Positions 8,162 through 18,222 of a stretch of DNA of 64,000 nucleotides are shown here, piece by piece. Numbering within the stretch: position 1 is the stretch's first letter; each line of letters begins with the position of its first letter. Position numbers and translations under genes: made by a program. The DNA is from JBGSUZ01 sp964404895 (GTDB lineage Bacteria; Bacillota; Clostridia; Peptostreptococcales; Acidaminobacteraceae), in NCBI GenBank assembly GCA_964404895.1, contig CAYOLV010000005.1, positions 62,001 to 126,000 of the forward strand. The letters run 5' to 3'. The notes under the pieces were generated by a model. That model searched no databases, was not told the DNA's origin, and was given only the letters and a program-made list of their open reading frames with translations.

Positions 8162-9319
8162 TTAAATCAAACCCTTATTTTTTAAACTCTTTTCGATAAA
8201 AGTTTCGTTTAAACCGAAGGTAGTCTTGAAGGCGTTAAACGCCGTCCAAGAGCTTGGCAAATCCGTTTTATAGGCTCTGATCATCACATTTTTAGGGGTG
8301 TGGGTCATATCAATAAATTCTAACATTTGAACTTCATAGCCTAGAGCTTCCAGTGCCAATCCCCGAAGGCTATCGGTTACCAAACTGTTCATTTTATCTC
8401 TCAAGATACCGTGTTTGAGAATAGGCTCTAGCATCGGCTGGTGAAGTTGCTTGAAGAATTCGTGTTGGCAACATGGGACGCTTAAAATAACTCTAGCACC
8501 CCAAAGCACAGCTTTTGCAAGGGCTTCATCTGTGGCATTGTCACAGGCGTGTAGGGTGACCACCATGTGAATTTGGTCTGACTGTTCAAAATCTCGTATG
8601 TCTCCCTCTAAAAATTTCAAGCCTTCATAATTCAAACTTGTAGCCACTTGGTTGCAATAGGCAATCACATCCGTTTTTAAATCTAAGCCGATGATTTCAA
8701 CGTCGTAGCCCTTTCCCTGCACCAAATAATGATAGAGAGCAAAGGTTAGATAGGCTTTGCCACAGCCAAAGTCCAAAATTCGAATTTTTTGCGCCACATT
8801 TAAAGAGGGCAGGCAATCTTCTACAAACTCTAAGAAGCGATTGAGCTGCCTGAATTTATCATATTTCTTTTTATAAACTTTTCCCTGCTCGTCCATCACC
8901 CCAAGGGCTATGAGGTAATCCACAGGTTGCCCGTCTTCCAAAATATACTCTTTTTTGCGGTCATGTCCTCCGACTTGCCTTACCTTCGTGGCGCTTTTTC
9001 GCTTGACAGAAGCTTGCCCTTTTCGGTTGATGAGCAGATCATAGTCGTAAGCTTGAGTGTAAAGCATCAAACTCTTATACCCGCGAGACGCCCAATCCGA
9101 CAATCGTTTAATCGCCTCTTCTGGCTGAAGGTTCTCGTGAAAGGCCTGAGGCCCTTTAAAACACTCAAATTGAATGACCAACTCATTTTTAATGAGCAGA
9201 GGCTTAACCAGTACCCGTTCATAGGGCAAATTTTCTAAATCTCTAGGCTGTGTCAGTATGCCCTCTATTAAATTTTCTTTTAACTCCAACTCATCAATGA
9301 GTTTTTCAATAGCTATCAT
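8162..9319 (-). CDS. SAM-dependent methyltransferase (Methyltransf_32 type)
   Basis: Class I methyltransferase of 385 residues, substrate unknown. A family-specific N-terminal half (about 1-165) precedes the Rossmann methyltransferase core. SAM-binding motif I is ILDFGCGKAYLTFALY (about 182-197), the acidic motif II is IIGLDLK, and TLHACDNATDEAL and SVPCCQHEF mark the Methyltransf_32 group related to METTL25/GSTCD-type proteins. AAAGGAG six bases upstream supports the start. The gene follows the SDR gene by 21 bases, so the two are probably co-transcribed, but no shared pathway is evident. The cysteine pair in VPCCQHE is conserved in relatives and may be functional. No terminator is obvious after the stop. 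Confidence 0.85.
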   Translation of the reverse strand: MIAIEKLIDELELKENLIEGILTQPRDLENLPYERVLVKPLLIKNELVIQFECFKGPQAFHENLQPEEAIKRLSDWASRGYKSLMLYTQAYDYDLLINRKGQASVKRKSATKVRQVGGHDRKKEYILEDGQPVDYLIALGVMDEQGKVYKKKYDKFRQLNRFLEFVEDCLPSLNVAQKIRILDFGCGKAYLTFALYHYLVQGKGYDVEIIGLDLKTDVIAYCNQVATSLNYEGLKFLEGDIRDFEQSDQIHMVVTLHACDNATDEALAKAVLWGARVILSVPCCQHEFFKQLHQPMLEPILKHGILRDKMNSLVTDSLRGLALEALGYEVQMLEFIDMTHTPKNVMIRAYKTDLPSSWTAFNAFKTTFGLNETFIEKSLKNKGLI

Positions 9320-9340
9320 CTGTAACTCCTTTTACAACAC

Positions 9341-10090
9341 TTATAAATAATCTTTCACGCTGACCAGTGACCCTTGGATAACGGGTTCTTCCACCAATCG
9401 CTTAATGACCTTCGCTACTGTAAGTGGGGTCAGTAAATCGCCATTTTCTTTGAATTTTTTGAACCGTTCCAGATCCTTAAAGTTGTCTTCCGACGAAGAT
9501 CGAATGGTGGACTGCATATCTGTGTCCATGATTCCTGGCCCGAAGGATAGGGCTAAAATCCCCTCATCGCCTTCTTCTAGACCGATCACGCGGGTCATCA
9601 TGTCCACCGCCGCCTTAGAAGCGCAGTAAGACGTCCAACCAAAGTAAGGACTTTTTCCTGCCCCAGAGGAAACGGTAATAATTCTTCTGTCGCAGTTGAC
9701 AGTTCTAAACGCCTTGCCAAAATGACGGCTGAGGATCATTGGTGCTGTCACGTTCAAGTGGATATTTTCCATAATCAAGTGATCTTCTGCCTTGTAGAAA
9801 GGCGCAATAGGTTCAACACCCCCGGCGTTATTGATGAGGACGATTTGTGTGGCGTCCTCAAGGATTACAGCACCCATGATTTTTTCTGCAAGTTGAGTCA
9901 GATTAGCTTCTAGGCTCAAATCCCCCTGAATATCGATGACCTTCCCGCATTTTTCTACAATACTCAGCTTTTGTCCTTCACTTAAACCACTTCTGGAAAC
10001 TGCAATAAGGGTAGTGTCTTCTGAAGCTAGAACCTGAATAATCTCAGCTCCAAGTCCCTTAGATGCTCCTGTAACAATATAGTACTTCAT
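9341..10090 (-). CDS. Short-chain dehydrogenase/reductase, YueD/sepiapterin-reductase-like
   Basis: NADP(H)-dependent classical SDR of 249 residues. The nucleotide-binding motif is TGASKGLG near residue 7-14, the structural motif is NNAGG, and the catalytic serine lies in ITVSSGAG with the YCASK tyrosine/lysine pair. The end of the chain (SFGPGIMDTDMQ, then TVAKVIKRLV) resembles the Bacillus YueD/benzil reductase and sepiapterin reductase-like branch. The real substrate cannot be inferred. GAGAGG upstream supports the ATG. First gene of a likely two-gene unit with the methyltransferase. The upstream gap 10091-10294 is shared with the divergent exopolysaccharide locus and holds no further gene. 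Confidence 0.88.
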   Translation of the reverse strand: MKYYIVTGASKGLGAEIIQVLASEDTTLIAVSRSGLSEGQKLSIVEKCGKVIDIQGDLSLEANLTQLAEKIMGAVILEDATQIVLINNAGGVEPIAPFYKAEDHLIMENIHLNVTAPMILSRHFGKAFRTVNCDRRIITVSSGAGKSPYFGWTSYCASKAAVDMMTRVIGLEEGDEGILALSFGPGIMDTDMQSTIRSSSEDNFKDLERFKKFKENGDLLTPLTVAKVIKRLVEEPVIQGSLVSVKDYL

Positions 10091-10294
10091 GAGACTGACC
10101 TCTCTTTATTCATATTAGATGTTGTCTTTATTCTATCATACCCCGCAAACCCTGTGCTCAGGACATGAAATTTTTCCGCAAAATTGAAACTTTAATTCGA
10201 TTAGAAAAAAAGTTCAAAAATCAATATTTTCAGTGACTAAAGAACAAATAAAAGGTATATATGGCTTATAAACTATATTATGGGAGGGAATTAT

Positions 10295-12280
10295 ATGAAT
10301 CGCTCCATCGCTTTGACCCCCGACGTTTATCACGTCGGCGACTTACAGACTTCCAAAGGACTTGATTGTCATCCCTACTTATTAATAGATGGAGAAGAGG
10401 CCCTTTTAATCGATCCTGGTTCAAACATAGATATCGAAATTGTCCTTCGAAAAATTTTGAACCTCATTCCCTTATCTCAAATCAAATACATCATACTGGA
10501 TCACGAAGACCCAGACTTTTGTTCTGGTGTCCCTTATTTAGAAAAAAACGGACTCGATGCAACTATTGTGACCTCTTGGCGAACTCAAACCTTGATTCAA
10601 TATTACGGGATCGAATCTCCTTACTATTTGATTGAGGAACACCATAATAAACTCATACTTAAGTCTGGTAGAACGATTGAATTTATTCCTGCGCCTTATC
10701 TGCACTTTGCAGGCTCTTTTGTCACCTATGACGCCCAGAGCAAAACTCTTTTTTCAGGAGATCTCTTTGGCGCCTTTACTTATAACAGAACCCTCTATGC
10801 CGATGAAGAATACGTGAATAAAATGATTGCTTTTCATGAACACTATATGCCCAGCAACTCTATTTTAAGACCAGTCATGACTACCCTTGAAAAATATGAC
10901 ATCCTACGCATTTTACCTCAGCACGGCTCTTTAATTATTGAAGATCCCTATAAATACATCCGTATTCTTAAAGAATTAGAATGTGGCACCTTGATCCACC
11001 CTATCAAGAAAAATCTAATAGACGAAGGGGGCTATTTAAAAATACTCAATAACGCCCTTTGCTACATTCGCTCTATTTATAACCCCGAAGAAGTCCATAC
11101 TCTTTTTGAATCACTTCCCGGTTTGATTTGGGCAGAGGATCAAAGCATAGAAGACTACACAGAAGACGGTCTGTATCTCTGGCAACTATTATTTGACAAT
11201 ATTTTAGAGTCAAAGGGATTGCTCTGGCTCTCTGTCTTAGATCCATTTGTGAAAAATATCACCAGCACTTATGGCATTGAAGTTCCCCGTGTCTATAACA
11301 CTTGGTTTGAAACTGCAGAAAAGACCAATCAAAAGCTTATTGCCCAAAACGAAGCTCTGGAAGCTACCATTAATGGGGTCCAAGAACGTTATTTCAGATG
11401 TCCGATTACAGGTCTGTTCAATGAAAATTTTACGAGAAACCTTCTGCTTGAAGAGTTTGAAATGGAAGTTCCTGAAGATATTGGATCATTTATGTTGATT
11501 TCTATAGATGATTTTGAACATTTTAAAAATCAATTCGGAGAAGAGGAGACAAAAAATACTTTAATCCACATGGCCTATTTGCTGAAGGAGCACTTTGGCG
11601 GCGTAGTGGTTTTTAAAATGCGAATTTCTGACTTTGCTGTCTATTTAAAAGATTTTACAGCTAAAGAAGCTATTGAAATGGCTGAGGCTTTTAGAGTGTC
11701 CGTTGCTTCCAGCCCCTTGTTCATTATACCCTTAACCGTCTCTATCGGAATGGTTTTCTCTAGCGAAATTCAACTAGAAACTACCTCAATAGAGCTGGCC
11801 GCCGACAACTTCATTGACACTTGTCTCTATCGACTAGACATAGCTGAAGACCGAGGTAAAAACTTAGTGGTTTACGAAGGGTCTGTCCAAACCCACAAGG
11901 CAGAAGATTTTAAAGTCCTGCTGGTGGATTCTGACAGCACTCATTTAGATGTGTTGAAAACCTTTATTAGTGAAATGGAAATGGCCGTTTACACCGCCAC
12001 CGATGGAGAAGCCGCTTTAGCCCTGGCTCACGAAGTTCTGCCTAATGTGATTATTTCTGACGTGATTTTACCGAAAATGGATGGTTTTCTTCTAAGAGAG
12101 CGGCTGCTCCAAAAATCCCAAACGAAGCATATTGATTTTATCTACTGTTCTCACCAAAAAGATGACGCCTCTGTGAGAAGAGCCACTGCCCTCGATGTGG
12201 TTCACTATTTGAAAAAGCCCTATCTTCTATCAGAGCTCCTTGGCATTACCAATACACTCAGAAAAGGACTGATGAGATGA
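10295..12280 (+). CDS. ODP diiron sensor - degenerate GGDEF - receiver protein
   Basis: Cytoplasmic multidomain signalling protein of 661 residues. Residues 1-250 form a metallo-beta-lactamase-fold ODP (FprA-like diiron) domain: H70, D72 and D74 in DHEDPDFCSG, H137 (YLHFAG), D156 (FSGDLFG) and H210 (LPQHGS) are the expected metal ligands; ODP domains are known to bind O2 or NO. Residues about 365-520 look like a GGDEF domain (CPITGLFNE, ISIDDFEHFKNQFG), but the signature loop reads RISDF, and no RxxD inhibitory site is seen before it, so cyclase activity is unlikely. The last 125 residues are a receiver with D at about 588 (ISDVILPKMDG) and K at about 639 (LKKPY). The ATG at 10295 follows GGGAGGG; a start at 10280 would contain that site. 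It overlaps the glycosyltransferase gene by 4 bases, which points to control of polysaccharide synthesis. Confidence 0.88.
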   Translation: MNRSIALTPDVYHVGDLQTSKGLDCHPYLLIDGEEALLIDPGSNIDIEIVLRKILNLIPLSQIKYIILDHEDPDFCSGVPYLEKNGLDATIVTSWRTQTLIQYYGIESPYYLIEEHHNKLILKSGRTIEFIPAPYLHFAGSFVTYDAQSKTLFSGDLFGAFTYNRTLYADEEYVNKMIAFHEHYMPSNSILRPVMTTLEKYDILRILPQHGSLIIEDPYKYIRILKELECGTLIHPIKKNLIDEGGYLKILNNALCYIRSIYNPEEVHTLFESLPGLIWAEDQSIEDYTEDGLYLWQLLFDNILESKGLLWLSVLDPFVKNITSTYGIEVPRVYNTWFETAEKTNQKLIAQNEALEATINGVQERYFRCPITGLFNENFTRNLLLEEFEMEVPEDIGSFMLISIDDFEHFKNQFGEEETKNTLIHMAYLLKEHFGGVVVFKMRISDFAVYLKDFTAKEAIEMAEAFRVSVASSPLFIIPLTVSIGMVFSSEIQLETTSIELAADNFIDTCLYRLDIAEDRGKNLVVYEGSVQTHKAEDFKVLLVDSDSTHLDVLKTFISEMEMAVYTATDGEAALALAHEVLPNVIISDVILPKMDGFLLRERLLQKSQTKHIDFIYCSHQKDDASVRRATALDVVHYLKKPYLLSELLGITNTLRKGLMR

Positions 12281-15180
12281 CAATCAGCACAGAAGCACTC
12301 TTGATCCTAATTCTTATCATGCTTTACGCCATCGCTATTTTGATCATTCGAATTCTCATCAATAAATTATCCAATATTGAAGAGATGTTTTTACGCGCCA
12401 ATAAACGTCTGGCTATTGTCTTGTCTCTGGTCAAATCCACTTATATGAGTTCCTTCGAAAATTTAAGCACGATTAAATCCATTCAGCAAACCTTGGTCAT
12501 CGACTTAGAAAGCGCTAAATGGCAAGAAGAAACCCTAATAAAAGTTGAAAAAAAAGAAATTCAGAAACTACATGCCTATAGCCGCCTTCGCAGAAAGGAA
12601 GCGGCCATTTATTTGAGCTTGCTTCGGACAAACAACTGCCGTTTGGCTTTAGAAAAAGCACTTCAAGAAGAAAAGGATTATTCAGTCAAAATTTACATTT
12701 CCAACGCCATCACAGACATTCACTCCCCTGAGTCCCTGCCCATTCTCCTCAAAGAATTAATAGGCAGTCATAAATGGTACCGAGAAAAAGCTATTTCAAA
12801 CATTCTTGAATATGGCAACCAGTTTCACCCCTATTTCGAGCAATTGCTCAATTCTCCAGAAATGGAATACATTGAATTGTTGATCAAATATGCCTCAGAA
12901 AATATTGGCGACGAAATGAAAAAATATCTCTTCCACTTTGTAGACGACTTTGACCTAATCACCGAAAACGTCACCGTCTACTATAACCTTGCCAATCAAG
13001 CTGGCACCCGTTCCTACAAATTATCCTACGTCACTTCAGATTTGCAGCTCTTCTTAGAGAGGACTTGTCGAACCCTTGCCAACATTTATTACAACGATTT
13101 GGCTAAGACGGCTTATCTCGACAGTTCACATGGCGTAGTGAAAATCAATGCCTTTTGGGCACTTTCAAAACAAAAATCGACCTCTGCCCTTCAGCAGTTA
13201 CTGCTGTATATTGGTGAAAGTCCTTATGCGCGAACAATTACTGCCACTATTGGCAGGATGTTAGAAGACAACCCCCGCTTTCTCCCCTTGGTTGAAGAGG
13301 CGTTTCAAATGGAAACTGACCCTGCAAAGATTAGTCATTTAGCTCAGATCCTCTCTGGAAGAGTGGAATATTACGCCATGCGCCTCAATACTAAAAATGA
13401 CGAGGGCTCCGAAAAAATTCTTAAGGCCATCATCAGCAACGACAAGGTCAACGAACTGATCGGTTTTATCAACCGCAATAAAAACATCGACTTGGAGAAT
13501 CGTCTGGTTCAATTGTTGAAAGAGTGTTTGATTGTTGAATCAGAAGTTTGCCATGCCTTCCAAACTTATTTAGAGATCCGTATTTTAGACAAAATCGGCT
13601 TAGAAAAACTAATTCCTAAAAAAGAACGTTATATTCAGAAAAGAGATCCCAAGTTAATTCGGGGCATTATAGGATTGACTGCATTTTCATTGCTCGCCTT
13701 TCCAGTTTATTTTTTATGGAAATATAATGCTCAAGTTAAGGTTGATCCCTTTAGAATTTCTCTTAAGTACTTCGTGATTGACTTTAACTATCTTCTCGCC
13801 TATTACTCAGTAACCGTTAACTTAAGCTATTTGATTTTAATGGGTTTCTCCTATGCCAACTTACGCAAACAATCTCGGCTTTGGAACTTAAAAAATGTCA
13901 GCATGCTGTTCAGAAGCCAAATGCTGCCTTCAATCTCCATCATTGCCCCTGCTTATAATGAAGAATTGACCATCATTGACAGCGCCAACTCTCTGTTAAA
14001 CCTCAACTACCCTGACTATGAACTCCTCATTGTCAATGACGGCAGTTCCGACGACACCCTGAATAAACTGATTGTCCACTATTCCTTGGTCAGAAGCGAA
14101 TATCAATACAAACCCAGCTTGGAAACCGAGCCTATTCGAGGCATCTATCGCAATCCTTCTTATCCTAAACTTCTGGTTATCGACAAGAGCAATGGGGGCA
14201 AAGCGGATTCTTTGAATGCGGGCATTAACGTGGCGAACAAAACCTTCTTCTGTGGCATCGATGCAGATTCCCTTTTAGAATCTGATGCCCTGCTGAAGTT
14301 AGCTTCCATGACCTTAGACGAAAGCCGTGAAACACCTGCCCTCGGTGGCAATATATTCCCTATCAACGGTTGTGCGGTAGACGCTGGCCACATTTCAAAA
14401 ACCAAAATACCTGACAATCTACTCGCTCGCTTTCAAACCGTCGAATACCTGAGAGCTTTTATGTCTGGTAGACTAGGCTGGGAACAGATCAGTAGTTTGT
14501 TAATTATATCAGGTGCCTTTGGCTTGTTCAGGAAAGATCGTATTATTGGCATAGGCGGTTACATGACCCATAAAGGCAAATATGCCAAAGACACCGTGGG
14601 CGAAGACATGGAGTTGGTCATTCGAATCAGTCGTATGCTCCATGATTCCAATCAAAAATTTAAAATTCTATACGCCTTTAACGCCAACTGTTGGACACAA
14701 GTTCCAGAAGACCTGAACAGTTTAAAAACCCAGCGTTACAGATGGCACCGCGGATTGATAGAAATTCTTCATTTCCATAAGAAAATGATTCTAAATCCCA
14801 AATATGGAAATACCGGTATGGTAGGCCTCCCCTATTACCTGTGCTTTGAAGCCATTGGCCCTATGATCGAAATTCAGGGTTACCTCATGGTGGTTCTAGC
14901 TGCTATTTTAGGAATATTGGATGAACGTTTGGCCTTACTCTTATTCATTACAACCATTCTTTTGGGGATCATTGTATCTTTGACTTCTCTCCTCATTGCA
15001 GAACGAGAAAACAATTATTTTTCCACAAAAGATGTGGCTAAGCTGATTTTGATTGCCATAATTGAAAACTTTGGCCCTCGCCAACTCTTTAGTTTTTGGC
15101 GGGTCGTCGCTCAGTTTAAGCTGATCAGAGGTAATTCTGGTTGGGGACAAGTAAAACGGAAGGGGGTTCGACAATCATGA
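12277..15180 (+). CDS. Membrane glycosyltransferase 2 with N-terminal HEAT repeats
   Basis: Processive-type polysaccharide synthase candidate, 967 residues. It has an N-terminal membrane segment (about 6-28) and an all-helical HEAT-repeat-like region (about 95-440). Two membrane segments (about 465-485 and 505-525) precede the GT2 catalytic domain with PSISIIAPAYNEE (about 551), NDGSSDD (about 588), GGKADSLNAG (about 640), the DxD-like IDADS (about 660), GEDMEL (about 774) and QRYRWHRG (about 819, the QxxRW motif). Three or four membrane segments follow (about 850-930). It belongs to the BcsA/PgaC/YdaM-like superfamily. Start and stop both overlap neighbours by 4 bases (ATGA), so it is translationally coupled to the ODP sensor upstream and the glycosidase downstream. 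There is no PilZ domain, so regulation probably comes from the adjacent sensor. The polymer made is unknown. Confidence 0.88.
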   Translation: MTISTEALLILILIMLYAIAILIIRILINKLSNIEEMFLRANKRLAIVLSLVKSTYMSSFENLSTIKSIQQTLVIDLESAKWQEETLIKVEKKEIQKLHAYSRLRRKEAAIYLSLLRTNNCRLALEKALQEEKDYSVKIYISNAITDIHSPESLPILLKELIGSHKWYREKAISNILEYGNQFHPYFEQLLNSPEMEYIELLIKYASENIGDEMKKYLFHFVDDFDLITENVTVYYNLANQAGTRSYKLSYVTSDLQLFLERTCRTLANIYYNDLAKTAYLDSSHGVVKINAFWALSKQKSTSALQQLLLYIGESPYARTITATIGRMLEDNPRFLPLVEEAFQMETDPAKISHLAQILSGRVEYYAMRLNTKNDEGSEKILKAIISNDKVNELIGFINRNKNIDLENRLVQLLKECLIVESEVCHAFQTYLEIRILDKIGLEKLIPKKERYIQKRDPKLIRGIIGLTAFSLLAFPVYFLWKYNAQVKVDPFRISLKYFVIDFNYLLAYYSVTVNLSYLILMGFSYANLRKQSRLWNLKNVSMLFRSQMLPSISIIAPAYNEELTIIDSANSLLNLNYPDYELLIVNDGSSDDTLNKLIVHYSLVRSEYQYKPSLETEPIRGIYRNPSYPKLLVIDKSNGGKADSLNAGINVANKTFFCGIDADSLLESDALLKLASMTLDESRETPALGGNIFPINGCAVDAGHISKTKIPDNLLARFQTVEYLRAFMSGRLGWEQISSLLIISGAFGLFRKDRIIGIGGYMTHKGKYAKDTVGEDMELVIRISRMLHDSNQKFKILYAFNANCWTQVPEDLNSLKTQRYRWHRGLIEILHFHKKMILNPKYGNTGMVGLPYYLCFEAIGPMIEIQGYLMVVLAAILGILDERLALLLFITTILLGIIVSLTSLLIAERENNYFSTKDVAKLILIAIIENFGPRQLFSFWRVVAQFKLIRGNSGWGQVKRKGVRQS

Positions 15181-18116
15181 GAAAAAAAATCATCTGGCTG
15201 CTTCAACTTTCCATTATAGGCATTACCCTTCTGCTCATAGGCATTTTTGCAGGTCCCGTCTTGCTCTATGTCCAATCTGAACCTTCAGATCTGAGCGTTT
15301 CAATGATTGGAGGCAATATCCAAAGCTCCTCTTACAATTGGTTAAAACAGCATTATAAATGGACTGATTATTCACCTTCACAAAAAGACGCCACATTAGC
15401 GCCTGACTTTGTTCCTGACATGGTGTGGATTGATGACAGTACTCGACTCACCTTGGACATTGGCGCTCAACTCAAGAACAATCGCCTCCTCGGAGAATTC
15501 CTCTTTGCAAACGAATATGCCAGCCCTGTCCAAAGGGAGCAGGTTGAATATCTTTTCAATGTCAAGTACTCAGGCTTTATAGGGAAATCAGTGGCAGACC
15601 TTTCCGATAAAGCCCAAGTACCTCTATCTATCCGCCAGCAATACGAAAGCCTCGAAAAAAGACCTTGGGACTTTTCGGGCAGCGGTCTGATTATTTTTTC
15701 TGACTCGGAAATACGGGTTTTATCCTCTGGTCAAGATTACCAAGGTCAGCTTTACTGGACGGGTGATGGACACCGTCAAAACTATTTTGGTTATTTTGAA
15801 ATTGTTTCTACTTCTGAACCTGTCACCAGCCAATTTAAACTGGACGCCACCGAACTGGGCAAACGTAAACTAGACGGTTTGAACCTAACGCCTATTTTCC
15901 CAGCCAGTGTTGAAAGCCAACTTGCTCTATACAATGCCTATTACTTCACCAGTGCCATTAAAGACACTTCTATTCACTTGCCTTATTTTTACGCGGGAGC
16001 AGAAGATTTATTGAAACGAAAAGTTCTCTACGACCGCTACACTGCAGAGCAAATATACTGGCAATGGTATGTGCCTAAACTGGAAAGCATCGTTCAGGAA
16101 GCCCTTGTCCAAAAGCAAGCTAGCATTTCAACCAAGCCACCCGTAAGCCTTGTGTCTTCTCAATTTAAGGTGGAAGGTCATCAAATTTATAAGCGTGTTA
16201 CAAACGGGAGTTATGCACCTTTCTTCATTAAAGGTGTCAACTTGGGGACGGCGGTTCCTGGTAAAACTTTTACAGAATTTCCACAAGACATTTCCACTTA
16301 CCGTCAGTGGCTGAATCAAATGAAGACTTTGAACATCAACACCTTAAGAGTTTACACCCTTCTGCCGCCTACTTTTTATAAAGCGCTCTACGACTATAAT
16401 TTGGAAAATACAGATCAGCCCCTCTATTTATTACAGGAGATTTGGCCAGAGGAAAATCCAAAAGATCACAATTATCTCTTAAGCGATTATAACGATGTAT
16501 ATAAGAAAGAAATTGAGTACGCCGTCCATGCGGTTCACGGAAATATTAGCATTCCTAAAAGAGATTATCGCGCATACGGGGCATATGCTTATGATATTTC
16601 TCCTTATTTAATTGGCTATTTGGTCGGTCGTGAGTTAGAACCAGACGAAGTCATCGCCACCAATAACCTGAACCCAGGTTACCGATTTGAGGGGCAATAT
16701 TTATACGGGGAACCTGACGCCAGTCCGACAGAAAACTGGTTAGCCGCCTCTTGTGACTATGCTCTGGAAATCGAAGCCCAATTCTACGGCTATAAAGGGC
16801 TTGTCTCAGTGGTCAACTGGCCAACACTTGACCCACTGACTCATTTTAGCGAAACTGCCATTACACCGGAAGGTCTCATTGACACAAAAGCACCTGCCAA
16901 AGGGGCTGTAGGCCTCACTTACAACGATAAAGTCGTGGTGGATATTAATCATATTGGCATTCACTCAGACCAGATGCCGGGCTTGTTTGGCTCGTATCAC
17001 ATCTATCCAAACTATCCTGATTTCATGAATAACGACCCCGAGTACAGCAATTACCGAGATGAGCAAGGTCAGTTTCGCTATGGAGGCTATTTGCAAGCCT
17101 TTATGGAACAACATTCTAAGTACCCTGCCTTGGTTGCGGAATATGGTATTTCTACCAGCATGATCACGGCTCACATGGCTCCAGACGGGAATAACCACGG
17201 CGGTCTCAGTGAGATTGCCCAGGCTGACGAAATCATTCGTATGTCTGAAGCGATTCATAGAGAAGGTTACGCCGGTGGCTTGATTTTTGAGTGGATCGAC
17301 GAATGGACGAAAAAAACTTGGACTACAGAACCTTACATGATTCCCTACAATCGACATATGCTTTGGCATAATGCCCTTGACCCTGAACAAAACTATGGAC
17401 TCGTTGCCTACGAGGGGTTGCCACAACCTTTAAATACTTATTACAATAAGTCTGACGGTCACTTAACCCAGATTCAGGCCAGTACTGACACCACTTATTT
17501 GAATTTAGTCTTGACCTTTGACTCTGAGCAGTCTGCTCTAAAAGAAACCCGCATAGAAATAGATACCCATACAGCTGTGGGTGGGTCAAAGACACCTGAA
17601 TTTATATTACGACTCAATTCACAACCAGAATTATTGGTAAACCCTGGGTACAATTGGACAAAAGGAAAATTCTACACCCAAAACGTCCCAATTGAGCAAT
17701 ACGAGAAAATGACCTTCCTCACCAACGGCGAAGCCATTCTCAAAGACGGCACAAGAATTCCTGCCCTACAAATTTCTCTCAGCAGTTTGAAAACTGGCAG
17801 TTTTGAGGTGAATCAAAATCAAGTTGAAAGAAAGGGCAATACCATTACCGTAAGACTGCCTTACGGACTCCTTGGCATATCCGATCCTTCTTCTCAAAAG
17901 GTTCTAAGTGATCAAGTCGTTTATAAATTAGCGCCTCTTGCCGATACCTTAAAAACCCTAAAAAGCACTTCGTTAAACTTCGAAGCTTATTACGAAGGAC
18001 AATTCCTAACTGGTTTTTCCCATAACTGGACGCCTTGGGATGAAGTTGAGTACAACTCTAGGCCGAAAGAGGGTTTCAGCCGACTCAGCGAATACTTTAA
18101 AACCTTTGGTCAGTAG
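15177..18116 (+). CDS. Membrane-anchored glycoside hydrolase-like protein of the EPS locus
   Basis: Predicted extracytoplasmic protein of 979 residues held by one N-terminal membrane anchor (about 5-28, after MRKKIIW). The middle of the protein starts like a glycoside hydrolase TIM barrel (FFIKGVNLG at about 358). Two candidate catalytic carboxylates are the glutamates in VGRELEPDE (about 485) and VAEYGIS (about 655), spaced as in clan GH-A enzymes. Later segments (GLIFEWIDEWTKKTW) also fit GH-A barrels, and a beta-rich C-terminal region follows. The ATG at 15177 overlaps the glycosyltransferase stop (ATGA) and follows GGGGG; an earlier in-frame ATG at 15141 lies within the glycosyltransferase. 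Context suggests trimming, modifying or releasing the polymer made by the upstream enzyme. The exact GH family is not recognised. Confidence 0.75.
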   Translation: MRKKIIWLLQLSIIGITLLLIGIFAGPVLLYVQSEPSDLSVSMIGGNIQSSSYNWLKQHYKWTDYSPSQKDATLAPDFVPDMVWIDDSTRLTLDIGAQLKNNRLLGEFLFANEYASPVQREQVEYLFNVKYSGFIGKSVADLSDKAQVPLSIRQQYESLEKRPWDFSGSGLIIFSDSEIRVLSSGQDYQGQLYWTGDGHRQNYFGYFEIVSTSEPVTSQFKLDATELGKRKLDGLNLTPIFPASVESQLALYNAYYFTSAIKDTSIHLPYFYAGAEDLLKRKVLYDRYTAEQIYWQWYVPKLESIVQEALVQKQASISTKPPVSLVSSQFKVEGHQIYKRVTNGSYAPFFIKGVNLGTAVPGKTFTEFPQDISTYRQWLNQMKTLNINTLRVYTLLPPTFYKALYDYNLENTDQPLYLLQEIWPEENPKDHNYLLSDYNDVYKKEIEYAVHAVHGNISIPKRDYRAYGAYAYDISPYLIGYLVGRELEPDEVIATNNLNPGYRFEGQYLYGEPDASPTENWLAASCDYALEIEAQFYGYKGLVSVVNWPTLDPLTHFSETAITPEGLIDTKAPAKGAVGLTYNDKVVVDINHIGIHSDQMPGLFGSYHIYPNYPDFMNNDPEYSNYRDEQGQFRYGGYLQAFMEQHSKYPALVAEYGISTSMITAHMAPDGNNHGGLSEIAQADEIIRMSEAIHREGYAGGLIFEWIDEWTKKTWTTEPYMIPYNRHMLWHNALDPEQNYGLVAYEGLPQPLNTYYNKSDGHLTQIQASTDTTYLNLVLTFDSEQSALKETRIEIDTHTAVGGSKTPEFILRLNSQPELLVNPGYNWTKGKFYTQNVPIEQYEKMTFLTNGEAILKDGTRIPALQISLSSLKTGSFEVNQNQVERKGNTITVRLPYGLLGISDPSSQKVLSDQVVYKLAPLADTLKTLKSTSLNFEAYYEGQFLTGFSHNWTPWDEVEYNSRPKEGFSRLSEYFKTFGQ

Positions 18117-18222
18117 AATATTAAGAAAGCGTAAAATGTCATAACTTTACTTCTATCTGATGGTCTTTGTGCTACACTCAAATTAAGGCAATTAATTTGA
18201 CTAAAATTGGAGGGTATTCATC

